From a virus, in IMG/VR virus record IMGVR_UViG_3300042340_000379, positions 124,001-188,000 of that record: a stretch of DNA of 64,000 nucleotides, one strand, 5' to 3'. Positions 53,943 through 62,224 of the stretch are shown here, piece after piece. A program made the translations under genes and the position numbers. The notes beneath the pieces are model-generated. The model was not told the DNA's origin. It ran no database searches and saw nothing but the letters and a program-made list of their open reading frames with translations. Every line of letters begins with the position of its first letter. Position 1 is the first letter of the stretch.

Positions 53943-53950
53943 TTTTGTTT
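53917..53950 (+). terminator. Terminator hairpin before the 131-residue gene
   Basis: GCCCGTAGCTA and TAGCTACGGGC form an 11-bp stem with CTTC loop, then TTTTGTTT. It closes the hairpin chain. Confidence 0.8.
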
Positions 53951-53974
53951 ATTTACCCATAGAGAACAAACATC

Positions 53975-54370
53975 ATGCAATCACTCACTTCCCTTACAGC
54001 AGAACGGGATTTTAAAAAGGCCTGTTCAGAAAAGTACCAAATGGTTTCCCTAGACAGGCGGCTTGTTTGTCAGGTAGCTCGAAAGCTACCTAAACAGCGC
54101 CGGATAAAAGCTATGGCCCACCTGCTAGAAGAGTACGGCAGGCAAGAGGCAGTTCCGACAGGCGAGCTAGTGGATAAGCTTTTTGCCCTGGATGCCGTTT
54201 ATAAAATTAACGACTTGGTAATCGGGGTAGATGTGACCCTCGATAAATCTCGAATTGTAGAAAAACGGCAAAAACTGTCTTCCTTATCTGAAGCCCACAA
54301 AGCTTTAGGTATCGACAGAACAATAGTGTTTTGTCCAAAGATCCATAAGGATCTTCAGTCTGCTCTCTAA
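53975..54370 (+). CDS. Hypothetical protein, possible nuclease-like fold
   Basis: 131 residues with leader TAGAGAACAAACATC. Helical N-terminus (LTAERDFKKACSEKYQMVSL, then RRLVCQVARKLPKQRR), then a strand-helix unit with NDLVIGVDVTLDKSRIVEKR. IGVDVTL followed by Lys recalls a PD-(D/E)xK-type strand, but catalytic spacing is not clear. Two perfect hairpins lie inside the gene (AGGTAGCT/AGCTACCT near 54080 and AAGATCC/GGATCTT near 54340). Unassigned. Confidence 0.55.
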   Translation: MQSLTSLTAERDFKKACSEKYQMVSLDRRLVCQVARKLPKQRRIKAMAHLLEEYGRQEAVPTGELVDKLFALDAVYKINDLVIGVDVTLDKSRIVEKRQKLSSLSEAHKALGIDRTIVFCPKIHKDLQSAL

Positions 54371-54372
54371 AC

Positions 54373-54416
54373 CCTTTAATTCATAGCCGAGCCACAGGCT
54401 TAATTGTTCATGGCAA
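54373..54416 (+). repeat. 44-bp intergenic cassette, copy 1
   Basis: Starts three bases after the stop at 54370 with CCTTTAATTCATAGCCGAGC and ends TTGTTCATGGCAA. Contains AGCC/GGCT arms and is 42/44 identical to copy 2. It precedes the 66-residue gene by 28 bases. Confidence 0.75.
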
Positions 54417-54443
54417 AACGCAAACATTACCTGGAGAACATCT

Positions 54444-54644
54444 ATGTCTTTTCATGGAATCTATTACAACCACGCCGCTTCAAACCAAGAGTGGATTCGT
54501 CGCTACACCAAAATTGTATGCATTGGCGCTTGTAAGTGCCAAGACGGGAAAAAGCGCGTGGCCTACATCGCCAGCTTTGGCGATCAGAACAAAGACTTCA
54601 TCCGCCGCAAAGAAGCTGAAGCTTGGATTCAATCTAAGCTCTAA
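54444..54644 (+). CDS. Small basic hypothetical protein
   Basis: 66 residues, leader CTGGAGAACATCT before ATG 54444. Strand-rich with a basic middle (CIGACKCQDGKKRVAYIASF), an amphipathic C-terminal helix and a CxxxCxxxxxK loop. A frame-shifted overlapping ORF (54454-54675) is less likely. The DNA is followed at once by a terminator cassette. Confidence 0.55.
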   Translation: MSFHGIYYNHAASNQEWIRRYTKIVCIGACKCQDGKKRVAYIASFGDQNKDFIRRKEAEAWIQSKL

Positions 54645-54653
54645 TCCCAATCT

Positions 54654-54692
54654 TTTTATCATGCACGCCCAGTAAAGCCTGGGCTTTTTTGT
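54654..54692 (+). terminator. Repeated terminator cassette, copy 1
   Basis: GCCCAG / CTGGGC with TAAAGC loop, then T6. The 39-base cassette is 38/39 identical to that at 55178. Confidence 0.85.
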
Positions 54693-54718
54693 GTCTAAAA
54701 CTATCTGGAGAACATCAA

Positions 54719-55168
54719 ATGTCTACTCAAATCTTTTCCACTGCCCAAGCTTGCGCCGATGAAATCGCCAAGCTTCGCGCCCAGGGCGTTGCTTGCCGTC
54801 TTCAGAAAGTTGAAGGCGGTGGCTTCACCGTCGTTCTCATGAACGGTAAAGCCCAGCCTCAGAGCAAAACTAAAGCTAAAACTGATCCTGCTCCTCACAT
54901 CCAAATTCGCCAAACTCTCGATGGCGGCGTGTGGTGCAACAAGGGTGCAGGGTTCTACCCTGTCGTCAAGTTCACCTTGGATGAGGCTATCAAAGCTTTG
55001 ACTGATCGGTCTTACGTAAAGACCGACAAGAACCTGGATACGAAGAACTACAACACGACTTGGGAGTTTAGTCTTAAGTCTCTTGTAGAAAAGGATGAAG
55101 CTGAAGAGTGGGGCAATCAAAACGATATGGACGATGAGCTGTACATGAATCGCAACGGCCTCCTCTAG
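54719..55168 (+). CDS. Hypothetical protein
   Basis: 149 residues from ATG 54719, chosen because CTGGAGAACATCAA precedes it; an upstream TTG would run back into the terminator. N-terminal helix-strand unit (STAQACADEIAKLRAQGVAC, RLQKVEGGGFTVVLM) resembles small nucleic-acid-binding folds, then a Lys/Ala linker and a C-terminal domain with TLDGGVWCNKGAGFYPVVKF. The end is acidic. No family recognised. Codon use is G+C-shifted, as in the adjoining polymerase gene. Confidence 0.55.
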   Translation: MSTQIFSTAQACADEIAKLRAQGVACRLQKVEGGGFTVVLMNGKAQPQSKTKAKTDPAPHIQIRQTLDGGVWCNKGAGFYPVVKFTLDEAIKALTDRSYVKTDKNLDTKNYNTTWEFSLKSLVEKDEAEEWGNQNDMDDELYMNRNGLL

Positions 55169-55177
55169 TCAACAACC

Positions 55178-55216
55178 TTTTATCACGCACGCCCAGTAAA
55201 GCCTGGGCTTTTTTGT
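55178..55216 (+). terminator. Repeated terminator cassette, copy 2
   Basis: Same unit as 54654 (one base different), with T6 after the CTGGGC arm. Confidence 0.85.
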
Positions 55217-55238
55217 ACTTATTTAGCGGAGAACTTCA

Positions 55239-55418
55239 ATGGCCCTCTTTCTCTTCATTCTCTTTTTCATTTCCCTCTGTCTTTTCTTTGCAGAGGACAA
55301 AGTAAGCCAACCCAGAATTACGCCTGACATGCTCCTTAGCAAAAAAGGCAAGCCTCTATATGGGGCAACTTTGCAGGCTCGCATCGAAAAGCTAGAGCGA
55401 GCTGGGTACATCCTTTAG
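55239..55418 (+). CDS. 59-residue membrane protein
   Basis: ATG 55239 with GCGGAGAACTTCA ahead; stop 55416-55418. The N-terminus is one hydrophobic helix (MALFLFILFFISLCLFFAED), followed by a basic cytoplasmic tail (LLSKKGKPLYGATLQARIEK). The shared leader motif with all neighbouring genes supports its reality. Placed just before the second polymerase gene. The role is not known; one possibility is a membrane tether. Confidence 0.55.
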   Translation: MALFLFILFFISLCLFFAEDKVSQPRITPDMLLSKKGKPLYGATLQARIEKLERAGYIL

Positions 55419-55455
55419 TTCACAGCCGAGCCACAGGCTTAATTGTTCATGGCAA
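55412..55455 (+). repeat. 44-bp intergenic cassette, copy 2
   Basis: Overlaps the end of the 59-residue gene (stop TAG inside the repeat) and ends 37 bases before the polymerase ATG. 42/44 identical to 54373-54416. Confidence 0.75.
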
Positions 55456-55492
55456 TTTTCAAGCAACAACTAATCAACTGGAGAACAAACCC

Positions 55493-58400
55493 ATGAAATC
55501 CTTCACCAAATCTCTGAATTCTTTTGTTACCCGCTCCTTCTCTGTGGGTAAGCGCCAAATGATCTCTAAGGTCAAAATCGTTCACTCTAAGCGCGAGTTC
55601 ATCTCGCGTGTTTCTGGCACCTTTCGCCAGCGCTTGAACCCTGCTACTCCAAAGTCCATTTTTGCTTGGGACGATGTTCAGCTCTCCTTAGCCTTTACTT
55701 ATGGCCAAGGTTCTCTAGGAATCAAAGCTGACCGCGCCAACGCTGGCATTGGGTTTGGTAGTGATACCAAACCTAAATCTAAATCTGTTAAGTCCGATTC
55801 CATCAAAATCGCACACACCTTTAAGGAGATCCTCGCCCAAACCAAAGCTACCGCTGTCAAAGTCTTCGAGGCCATTTCCACCGTTTCTAAACTGATTACT
55901 CCCGATCTTCTGCTCTCTTCTACAGGTAAGCAGCTCTATGGAGCTGCTCTTAAAAACCGGATTGCCAAACTTGTTCGTGAGGGCTACGCAGCCCCTGTTT
56001 CTCAACCTGCAGCGGTAAAGGCCGTTGACTTCATGGCGCTTGCTCAAGAGCGCTGCGCCCAAAGCCTTGCTGCGATCGAAGCAGCTATGGGCTTCACATC
56101 CACGGGCACCGTTGTGGCCATGCTTCAATCCGGCCAGGAGCCTGCGCCCATTGCGCGGCAGTCCGCCTCAAATATGGAGAACATCTCATTGTTTGAACTC
56201 AGGGCAAAAGAATTTCCAGCTCCTTCTGTCGAGGAGCTAATGTCTGACCTAAATGGCGATCGCGCCACCCGCGCTGAAAAGTGCAAAGCCATCTTGGCTA
56301 AGCACAACCTCAACACAGTTGGTGAGCTGATCGCTCGCGGCATGGTGTCTCGCACCCGCAAAGACTTCTGGCTCGATAGTGCAAGCACTGCGTTCAGTGT
56401 GATGCTACTGGGCCACACTCTTGGCCAAATGCCCGCGCCTCTGGACTTCAAGGCTGGGAATACCTACCTGGTAGGTTTCCCTCTGTTTGATCGCACCTCT
56501 GGCGACAAGCAGATTTCCCCGTACAAGTGCGTCATAGGAGATATCGATCTCCTGATGGCGTCTGTTCGTAGAGAAGAGCACGACATAAAGAACCTATCTT
56601 CTCCTGCTACCAAGAAGGTGTTTAAGAAGCACTTTAAGGTGCTAGAAGATAACTGCAAAGCCCTGGGCCTGTGGTTGTCTAAGGACGAAGTGGCTAACAT
56701 GGCCGCTGCGTTGGCCATTAATGAAGTGGCTACCAAGCCCACCACTTTCGCGGTGCTGGCTTCCCACCTCTGCGAAGTCCTTGATGCTATGGGCATGATG
56801 CCCAACCGCGTGTATGCGGTGAATGCTGCGTGGAACCTTCCCCGCTACAAAGCGGATCGCGTTATTGTGCGTAAGTTGGTAACCGCACTGCTGCGGGCCC
56901 AAGAGGGCATCGGCATGACAGGGTTCAAGTTCATCGACATGTCCACCAGCGAGCAAACTGGTGAGCTATTTGATGAAGTCGTTATCTGTGGCCAACGCTT
57001 TGTCATGGATGACGAAGGCGTTATCTTTGATGACGCAGGTACATCAAAACGGCTAAACCAGATAATGTTGGCTGCTCCCATTAAGGTAGGCCGCAGTCTA
57101 CACCCCAACGAGTTCTCTATCTTGAGCGCTCACGACGTGTTGTTGTATCTGCTGGACAACATTGTGCTGCCCATGCTCAACCGAAAGGATGTCAAATCTG
57201 ACAAGAGCTTGGAAATCAGCCGTGTTGAGGAAACCAACGCTCGTGCTGCCCAGTCCATCAAATCGTTTATTGGCAAATCCATGCCTCTAAACGAGCGGGC
57301 TGTTGCGCTTGGTGTTGAAGATGCTGCCTCCAGCATTCTGACCAGCGGCGAAATCAGCTGCGTTGTCAAGTGGCATCAATCTCTCTTCCGTCGCAACATT
57401 GCGGCTGAGGGTTCAGCAGAGATCGCCATCTTCAAAGAAGGCATGCTAGTTGGGCCTGATAGTCCCTACAAACGCTCGGCTGATGCTACCGAGTATATGA
57501 TCTTTAGCCAAATGGAGTTAAAGACCTCCACCAATTTCACCGACTATCACCCTCTCATCGAGCCTATGATCGCTCATGGCAAAGTGATTCAGCCTTTTGG
57601 CAACATGAATGCTGTAAGCCTTTCTGCTCACGGTACTCACTATGCCAACCTTGATGTGAGCATTCAGAAAGAAGCTGTCAAAGCTTTCTGGGCTAACCAA
57701 GGCCTTGATGAGCAACAGCTGCGCTCTAAGTTCAACCTTGAAGGTGTAGTCGGTGATGTGTGGATGCACATTGCTGAAGAAACCCTCAACTTCTTGTCCT
57801 ACAAGGGCTCTAAGCGTTTCAAGCGCTCGGCTAACTTGTACGCTCAAGTCACCAGCTTCGCGTTTGAAGAGACCAGCCGCTTCCAGTGGTCTGGTCACGT
57901 TGATCACCAGATCACCGGCCTGGCGCTCAAGGCTGTGTTAGCTCCTAGCTACGTTTTCTCTGGGCCTGGTATGGCCTATATGAACTCGCACAAGCGTGCT
58001 CAATACGAGATGCGCTACCCCTTGGCTGGTGGCATGCATGACTACTACGATCGCGCTGCTGTGTTCAGTAACTTCGCGATTGATGATACTGCTATCATCA
58101 CCAATCCTCTCACGGGCTGGAGCCATATTGACCTGGACATCAAAGTCCGGGAAGGGCAGGAGACTGGCTTGTTTATCGTGAACGAACATGGCCATCAGGT
58201 TCCTCTAAAAGCTGAGCACAATGGTGTGCTTTGCAAAATTCGTTTCCGCACTGTCGATAAGTTCTCCGTTAACGGCGTATTGGAGTGTCGCCTCTTTTAT
58301 AAAGTGTCTGAGTACGACTTCAAACTGCGGGCTGGCTATAAAGCCATGACTACCTATCATGACGGGTCGATCTTTGACCATAACGCCTACGCTCCCGAGT

Positions 58401-60982
58401 GGGACATCATCATCCCTGGTGATGCCAACAAAACCCTCGACCTTTTAACTTGCTTCCTCCCCGAGGCTGCTGAGTCATTCGGTCGCGCTCCTGAGGGCAC
58501 TTTGGTTGATGGCGTTGATGTACGTGCCCTGCTGCGTTCACTTAATGCTGAGGCATTTGGTCGTGAGGGCATCATTAAAGATGCGCCCAACGACAGCCTC
58601 TATGTCAACATGCTCATGTTGAATGAGGGTCGCTACGAGCAACTCCGTAAGTTGTTCATGACCGCATTTGGTCAAGTTATATGGATGAGCGTTGAGTCTG
58701 TAGAAATGCAGATCTTTGTCAACAAATTCTATTCTGCCAACGTTGCTGGTGGTGGCAAATGGCGCGAGCTGTCTGAAGCTGAGCTGGAAACAGTTGCTAA
58801 AGATGGTCTACCCAAGGGTGCTCGCGGCTTCTGCGACACCGCTGATATCAATGACCAGAGCAACATTCTGGTTACCTACACTGAGAACGGGAAGTGCATG
58901 TCCCTTCACCGTCAGTGGGTCTACGCTTCCACGCCCGAGCTTGGCATGTACATGCTAGGTAAGCCTGAGTACACAACTGTGAGCCAGGCCGTTTCTGAAT
59001 CCAGCGTTATGGGCAACGTCATCTATGACCTGGCCCTACGTAGCAACAAAGCTGCGTTGGAATTCGTCAACCGTGGCGAAATCAACCGCGTGCGCTACTC
59101 TCTTATCCATCGCCTAGCAAAAGGCCTTCCTATTGCTATTGATGGCGGCGAAATTCCTGTGATGAAAATCCAGGGCTCGATCGCTGAAATCGTGGGTAGT
59201 TGCAGCGCCAACTTGGCTGCTGCATACGCGGAAGGGCCTAACCAGTTCTTCCAAGTACTCCTGGAAATCTGCCAGGACAAAGTGCTGCGCTTTGAAGCCG
59301 ACAACAGCACCTGGGTTAGCATCTACCTCCCTCTTCTCGCTTCTTACGGCGGGCAGGATCTTGAATCCAACGAAGGCATGACTCTTGCTAGCAAAGTCTA
59401 TGAGTTGATGACCTCTTGGTACAACGGGGCCGACCCTAAGTCTCAGGGCATCAAAGTCATCGCGGGGGAAATCTCCAAGATGATGAATAAGTTGGCCGAT
59501 GGTGGCCGGATGCAGAAGTCTTTGACCTACGGCCCTAAAGGCGTAGGTTTCAAGGTCGCCGCATTGCCCAACATTCCTACTGGGGAAGTGTGGGTCTATG
59601 CTGGCGGTGAAGTCTTTGCCAAAATGCGCAAGCTGTTTGGCAAAGACTTTGCTGAAAACGCCAAAACTGGCGATAGCTACATCGGTCTGGTGCGTGCGCC
59701 TATGACTCGTGTTGCTGTGCTCAAAGTCGTAGTCATCACCAAAGATGACAACCGCGCCTTGGCCTACAAACTCAATGGCGTGCAGGGCTACATCAGCCCA
59801 TTCTCCCAGTATTTCAACATGGGAGACTTTGACGGTGATGGTGACTTGTCTATGGACGTTAGTGATATCGTCCGTAGCGGTGAGCTTCAACAGGACTCTT
59901 TTGCGTCCATGCTCAAGTTCCAGCGGGAAACCCTGGGCTACGACATGATGCTACCCGAGTTCTGGAAGTCTGCTGCACCCGAGCAGTACTACGCCGACCA
60001 CTTCTATGTACAGAGCTACACCTCTGTCATGGCTAAAATCGGTGGGCGCGGCCTGAACTTGGAATCTTCCGAGAAGGCCAACGTCATCACCCGTGCTCAA
60101 CTGCTAGCCGGTGAGCACGGTGCAATCGGTCAGCAGACCGGCTATGTGTCCAGCTCATATCAAACCCAGTTCTTTATCACGCTGGCAGCTGAGATTCTGG
60201 GTCACCACAACGTAGCTGCATTCGAGTGGATTAAAGGCTCCACCTATCAAACCCAGGCCTTGTACGAAGTAGCGTTAGGCGGCTACTCTCCTGATATGTG
60301 CCGCGTGGCGTTTGGTCTTCTTGACCGCGCCTTCCGTTTGAGCACCACTCAAGATTGGTGGCTAAAGCGTGTTGACGCTGAGGTTGCCGGTATGTTGCTT
60401 GACGGTACCAAGCACACAGCTTCTTCTCTCCTAGGTACCGAGCCTATGGATAAAGAGAAGACCCTGTTCACTTCCCTGAGTGAAGGCCAAGTGTTCCCCG
60501 CAATGCAGGCTTGCGGTTTTGGCTGGAATGGCTTTGAGGATGACCGCAACCAAGTGCAACAGTTTGTTAAAGCTGCTGCGCTCGCTGGCGTTGCTAAAAA
60601 GCGTGTCAGCGAAATCAAGAACGATGATGCTGGAATTGGTAGCGGCACCTACCAAAAGCTGGTGAAAACCTACGGCAAGAACATGGCCCTTGTCATGTGT
60701 CTTGCTCAACGTCTAATGGACATCAGCCGTAATAAGGCTGAGTTTGGTAAGGACTACGACAACGAACTCCGCGCTGAACTCGACCAAATGCTCAAAGGTG
60801 TTAAAAGCGATTCTATTTCCGTCGATCTCTATCGTCGGATTGAGAAGACCCTAGACGACTCTGTGTCCGCAGAAGTCGTAAGCTATGACAGCGCTGCTAT
60901 CAACAAGCTTTGCCGCTTTGTTGAAACCGAAGACGCTGCTCCCATTACTCTGGAGGTTGCTGCCCAAGTTATCGCCAATTAA
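55493..60982 (+). CDS. DFDGDGD-motif RNA polymerase-like protein
   Basis: 1829 residues, leader CTGGAGAACAAACCC. The motif GDFDGDGDLSMDV with D1445, D1447 and D1449 follows a basic strand pair (RVAVLKVVVITKDDNRALA, GVQGYISPFSQYFNMG). This is the three-Asp metal loop of two-barrel RNA polymerases, closest in form to the QDE-1/YonO/crAss-like phage group. N-terminal ~500 residues are basic and Lys-rich; later parts have large helical blocks. No sigma, zinc ribbon or separate subunit is obvious, so it would act as a single chain. Codon use and G+C differ from the 3360-residue gene. Antisense open frames within it are shadows. Polymerase activity is inferred from the motif. Confidence 0.7.
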   Translation: MKSFTKSLNSFVTRSFSVGKRQMISKVKIVHSKREFISRVSGTFRQRLNPATPKSIFAWDDVQLSLAFTYGQGSLGIKADRANAGIGFGSDTKPKSKSVKSDSIKIAHTFKEILAQTKATAVKVFEAISTVSKLITPDLLLSSTGKQLYGAALKNRIAKLVREGYAAPVSQPAAVKAVDFMALAQERCAQSLAAIEAAMGFTSTGTVVAMLQSGQEPAPIARQSASNMENISLFELRAKEFPAPSVEELMSDLNGDRATRAEKCKAILAKHNLNTVGELIARGMVSRTRKDFWLDSASTAFSVMLLGHTLGQMPAPLDFKAGNTYLVGFPLFDRTSGDKQISPYKCVIGDIDLLMASVRREEHDIKNLSSPATKKVFKKHFKVLEDNCKALGLWLSKDEVANMAAALAINEVATKPTTFAVLASHLCEVLDAMGMMPNRVYAVNAAWNLPRYKADRVIVRKLVTALLRAQEGIGMTGFKFIDMSTSEQTGELFDEVVICGQRFVMDDEGVIFDDAGTSKRLNQIMLAAPIKVGRSLHPNEFSILSAHDVLLYLLDNIVLPMLNRKDVKSDKSLEISRVEETNARAAQSIKSFIGKSMPLNERAVALGVEDAASSILTSGEISCVVKWHQSLFRRNIAAEGSAEIAIFKEGMLVGPDSPYKRSADATEYMIFSQMELKTSTNFTDYHPLIEPMIAHGKVIQPFGNMNAVSLSAHGTHYANLDVSIQKEAVKAFWANQGLDEQQLRSKFNLEGVVGDVWMHIAEETLNFLSYKGSKRFKRSANLYAQVTSFAFEETSRFQWSGHVDHQITGLALKAVLAPSYVFSGPGMAYMNSHKRAQYEMRYPLAGGMHDYYDRAAVFSNFAIDDTAIITNPLTGWSHIDLDIKVREGQETGLFIVNEHGHQVPLKAEHNGVLCKIRFRTVDKFSVNGVLECRLFYKVSEYDFKLRAGYKAMTTYHDGSIFDHNAYAPEWDIIIPGDANKTLDLLTCFLPEAAESFGRAPEGTLVDGVDVRALLRSLNAEAFGREGIIKDAPNDSLYVNMLMLNEGRYEQLRKLFMTAFGQVIWMSVESVEMQIFVNKFYSANVAGGGKWRELSEAELETVAKDGLPKGARGFCDTADINDQSNILVTYTENGKCMSLHRQWVYASTPELGMYMLGKPEYTTVSQAVSESSVMGNVIYDLALRSNKAALEFVNRGEINRVRYSLIHRLAKGLPIAIDGGEIPVMKIQGSIAEIVGSCSANLAAAYAEGPNQFFQVLLEICQDKVLRFEADNSTWVSIYLPLLASYGGQDLESNEGMTLASKVYELMTSWYNGADPKSQGIKVIAGEISKMMNKLADGGRMQKSLTYGPKGVGFKVAALPNIPTGEVWVYAGGEVFAKMRKLFGKDFAENAKTGDSYIGLVRAPMTRVAVLKVVVITKDDNRALAYKLNGVQGYISPFSQYFNMGDFDGDGDLSMDVSDIVRSGELQQDSFASMLKFQRETLGYDMMLPEFWKSAAPEQYYADHFYVQSYTSVMAKIGGRGLNLESSEKANVITRAQLLAGEHGAIGQQTGYVSSSYQTQFFITLAAEILGHHNVAAFEWIKGSTYQTQALYEVALGGYSPDMCRVAFGLLDRAFRLSTTQDWWLKRVDAEVAGMLLDGTKHTASSLLGTEPMDKEKTLFTSLSEGQVFPAMQACGFGWNGFEDDRNQVQQFVKAAALAGVAKKRVSEIKNDDAGIGSGTYQKLVKTYGKNMALVMCLAQRLMDISRNKAEFGKDYDNELRAELDQMLKGVKSDSISVDLYRRIEKTLDDSVSAEVVSYDSAAINKLCRFVETEDAAPITLEVAAQVIAN

Positions 60983-60985
60983 TCG

Positions 60986-61146
60986 CTAGGGCCCTATAGG
61001 GCCCGCAAAAGTCCGATTGGGGCCCAACGCGGGCCCTTTACGTCCCGTGAAAGTCCTTTTAGGGCCCGCGTTGGGCCTTTCATGTCCCGTCGAGGGCCCT
61101 AAACGTCCCGCAAAAGTCCGATTAGGGCCCGTCAAGGGCCCAACCC
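60986..61146. repeat. GGGCCC iteron array 2
   Basis: About 15 units of 10-11 bases, GGGCCC alternating with GTCCCG and GTCCGA forms (centres near 60990, 61001, 61011, 61021, 61032, 61042, 61053, 61063, 61073, 61085, 61095, 61106, 61116, 61126, 61137). Same unit type as the array upstream of parM. It begins 4 bases after the polymerase stop. Confidence 0.75.
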
Positions 61147-61473
61147 CTATTTTGCTGCGCTCTACCCTGCGCGGTTAGAGGGGGAATGTTAGTTTTATTT
61201 GTTTGTTGTTAGCAGGTTTAGCTAATGGCAGTGGGTCTGTGTGTTATGCGGTTGGGCGGCAGGATGTAGATGCTAATAGGTATTTATGGCAGCACTATTA
61301 TTTAATTGGAGCCTGGTCGCAGCGATCGCGCTGTGTATCTGGCTCGACAAATGATTTGCCGACTGCCGTCCCCTGTGCGCGATGCGTTGGGACGGCAGCG
61401 GGAGAAAGAAACGCAAATTGCCGTGACTTAATGTCCGGCAGTTTGTAATCCGTTGAATTAGAGACTTGCTGCT
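61147..61473. other. Gap with hairpins and no supported gene
   Basis: An 81-codon frame (61203-61448) has no ribosome binding site and unusual composition, and ends within hairpins. Present are CTGCCGTCCC / GGGACGGCAG at 61363-61398 and TGCCG / CGGCA at 61419-61440, the latter followed by GTTTGTAATC. HIP1 occurs at ~61321. Confidence 0.5.
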
Positions 61474-62154
61474 ATGTCTACTTCCTCTTCTGTCTACACC
61501 GAAAATTTCTCCCTAGAGCACGAAGTCACTTGCAGCCACTTTGCTGCGCAGCTCGCAGCCAAAACTGAAGGTCGCTGTCTGGAAGTCTCTCGTGAGCTCG
61601 TCCGTGGGAAAGATCACGACGCGCTCTTTAGCCTAAGCTGCATTTTCCCAACCGAGAGCGATAATGGGGTTGTAGTACAAATCGCTCTCAGTGGGTACCT
61701 AGATGCGTCTAGTATGAACATCAATGGAAACCTGTATAGGATGGCCGTGCCGTTCACAAAAGGTGACCAGCGCCAGACTGACAAGCCCATGCGAATCAAG
61801 ACTGGGGCTATGAAGCCTCAGGAGTTCAAAGGTCTTCTCTCTGACGAGACCATTCTCGAGTTGCAGAAGTGGGCGGAGTTGAATGCTGGCGCAAAACGCG
61901 CTAGCTTTGACCTGGAGATTCCTGAAGGGGTGGATCTGTATTTCACTTTGTCCTTCCGTAAAGGAAAGGAAAACCCTTATGCAGTAGACCCGCTGCATAT
62001 CCTGAAAATGGATATCATTGGTGGTCTCTTGCAGGAGGTTGAGAAGCCCTATGGGACAAAAGTTGGGGGTGTGGAGGATTCCCGTTTAGCTGCAAAGAGA
62101 GCTGCCCTTGCTGCTTCCACCCTGCCCACGCCTGCTGACGATGACGTGATGTAA
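61474..62154 (+). CDS. Hypothetical protein after the polymerase
   Basis: 226 residues. An early strand-helix unit, a middle with VVVQIALSGYLDASSMNING, and a repeated strand pattern (SFDLEIPEGVDLYFTLSFRK) suggest a beta-sandwich. The C-terminus is a Lys/Ala helix followed by a short acidic tail (LPTPADDDVM); an acidic tail after a beta domain is reminiscent of single-strand DNA-binding proteins of phages, but no sequence motif proves that. Its terminator hairpin follows at 62168. Confidence 0.55.
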   Translation: MSTSSSVYTENFSLEHEVTCSHFAAQLAAKTEGRCLEVSRELVRGKDHDALFSLSCIFPTESDNGVVVQIALSGYLDASSMNINGNLYRMAVPFTKGDQRQTDKPMRIKTGAMKPQEFKGLLSDETILELQKWAELNAGAKRASFDLEIPEGVDLYFTLSFRKGKENPYAVDPLHILKMDIIGGLLQEVEKPYGTKVGGVEDSRLAAKRAALAASTLPTPADDDVM

Positions 62155-62167
62155 GGTTCTATGCAAG

Positions 62168-62205
62168 CTGCCGTAATCCTACAATAGGGTTGCGGCAGTT
62201 TGTAT
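62168..62205 (+). terminator. Terminator-like hairpin, CGGCAGTTTGTATTC type
   Basis: CTGCCGTAATCCT pairs with AGGGTTGCGGCAG (13 bp with two G-T pairs), loop ACAAT, then TTTGTATTC. One of four similar elements at 61419, 62168, 63039 and 63483. Confidence 0.65.
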
Positions 62206-62224
62206 TCACTCTTGGAGAAATCCC

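Noticed and set aside
54701-55120. 139-codon leftward frame
   Set aside because: Antisense to the 149-residue gene, which has a clear leader and terminator.
59114-59890. 258-codon frame antisense to the second polymerase
   Set aside because: A shadow of the high-G+C sense gene, His- and Arg-rich with no coding context; other antisense frames in that gene are similar.
61203-61448. 81-codon rightward frame
   Set aside because: No ribosome binding site, odd composition, and it runs into hairpin elements; likely chance.
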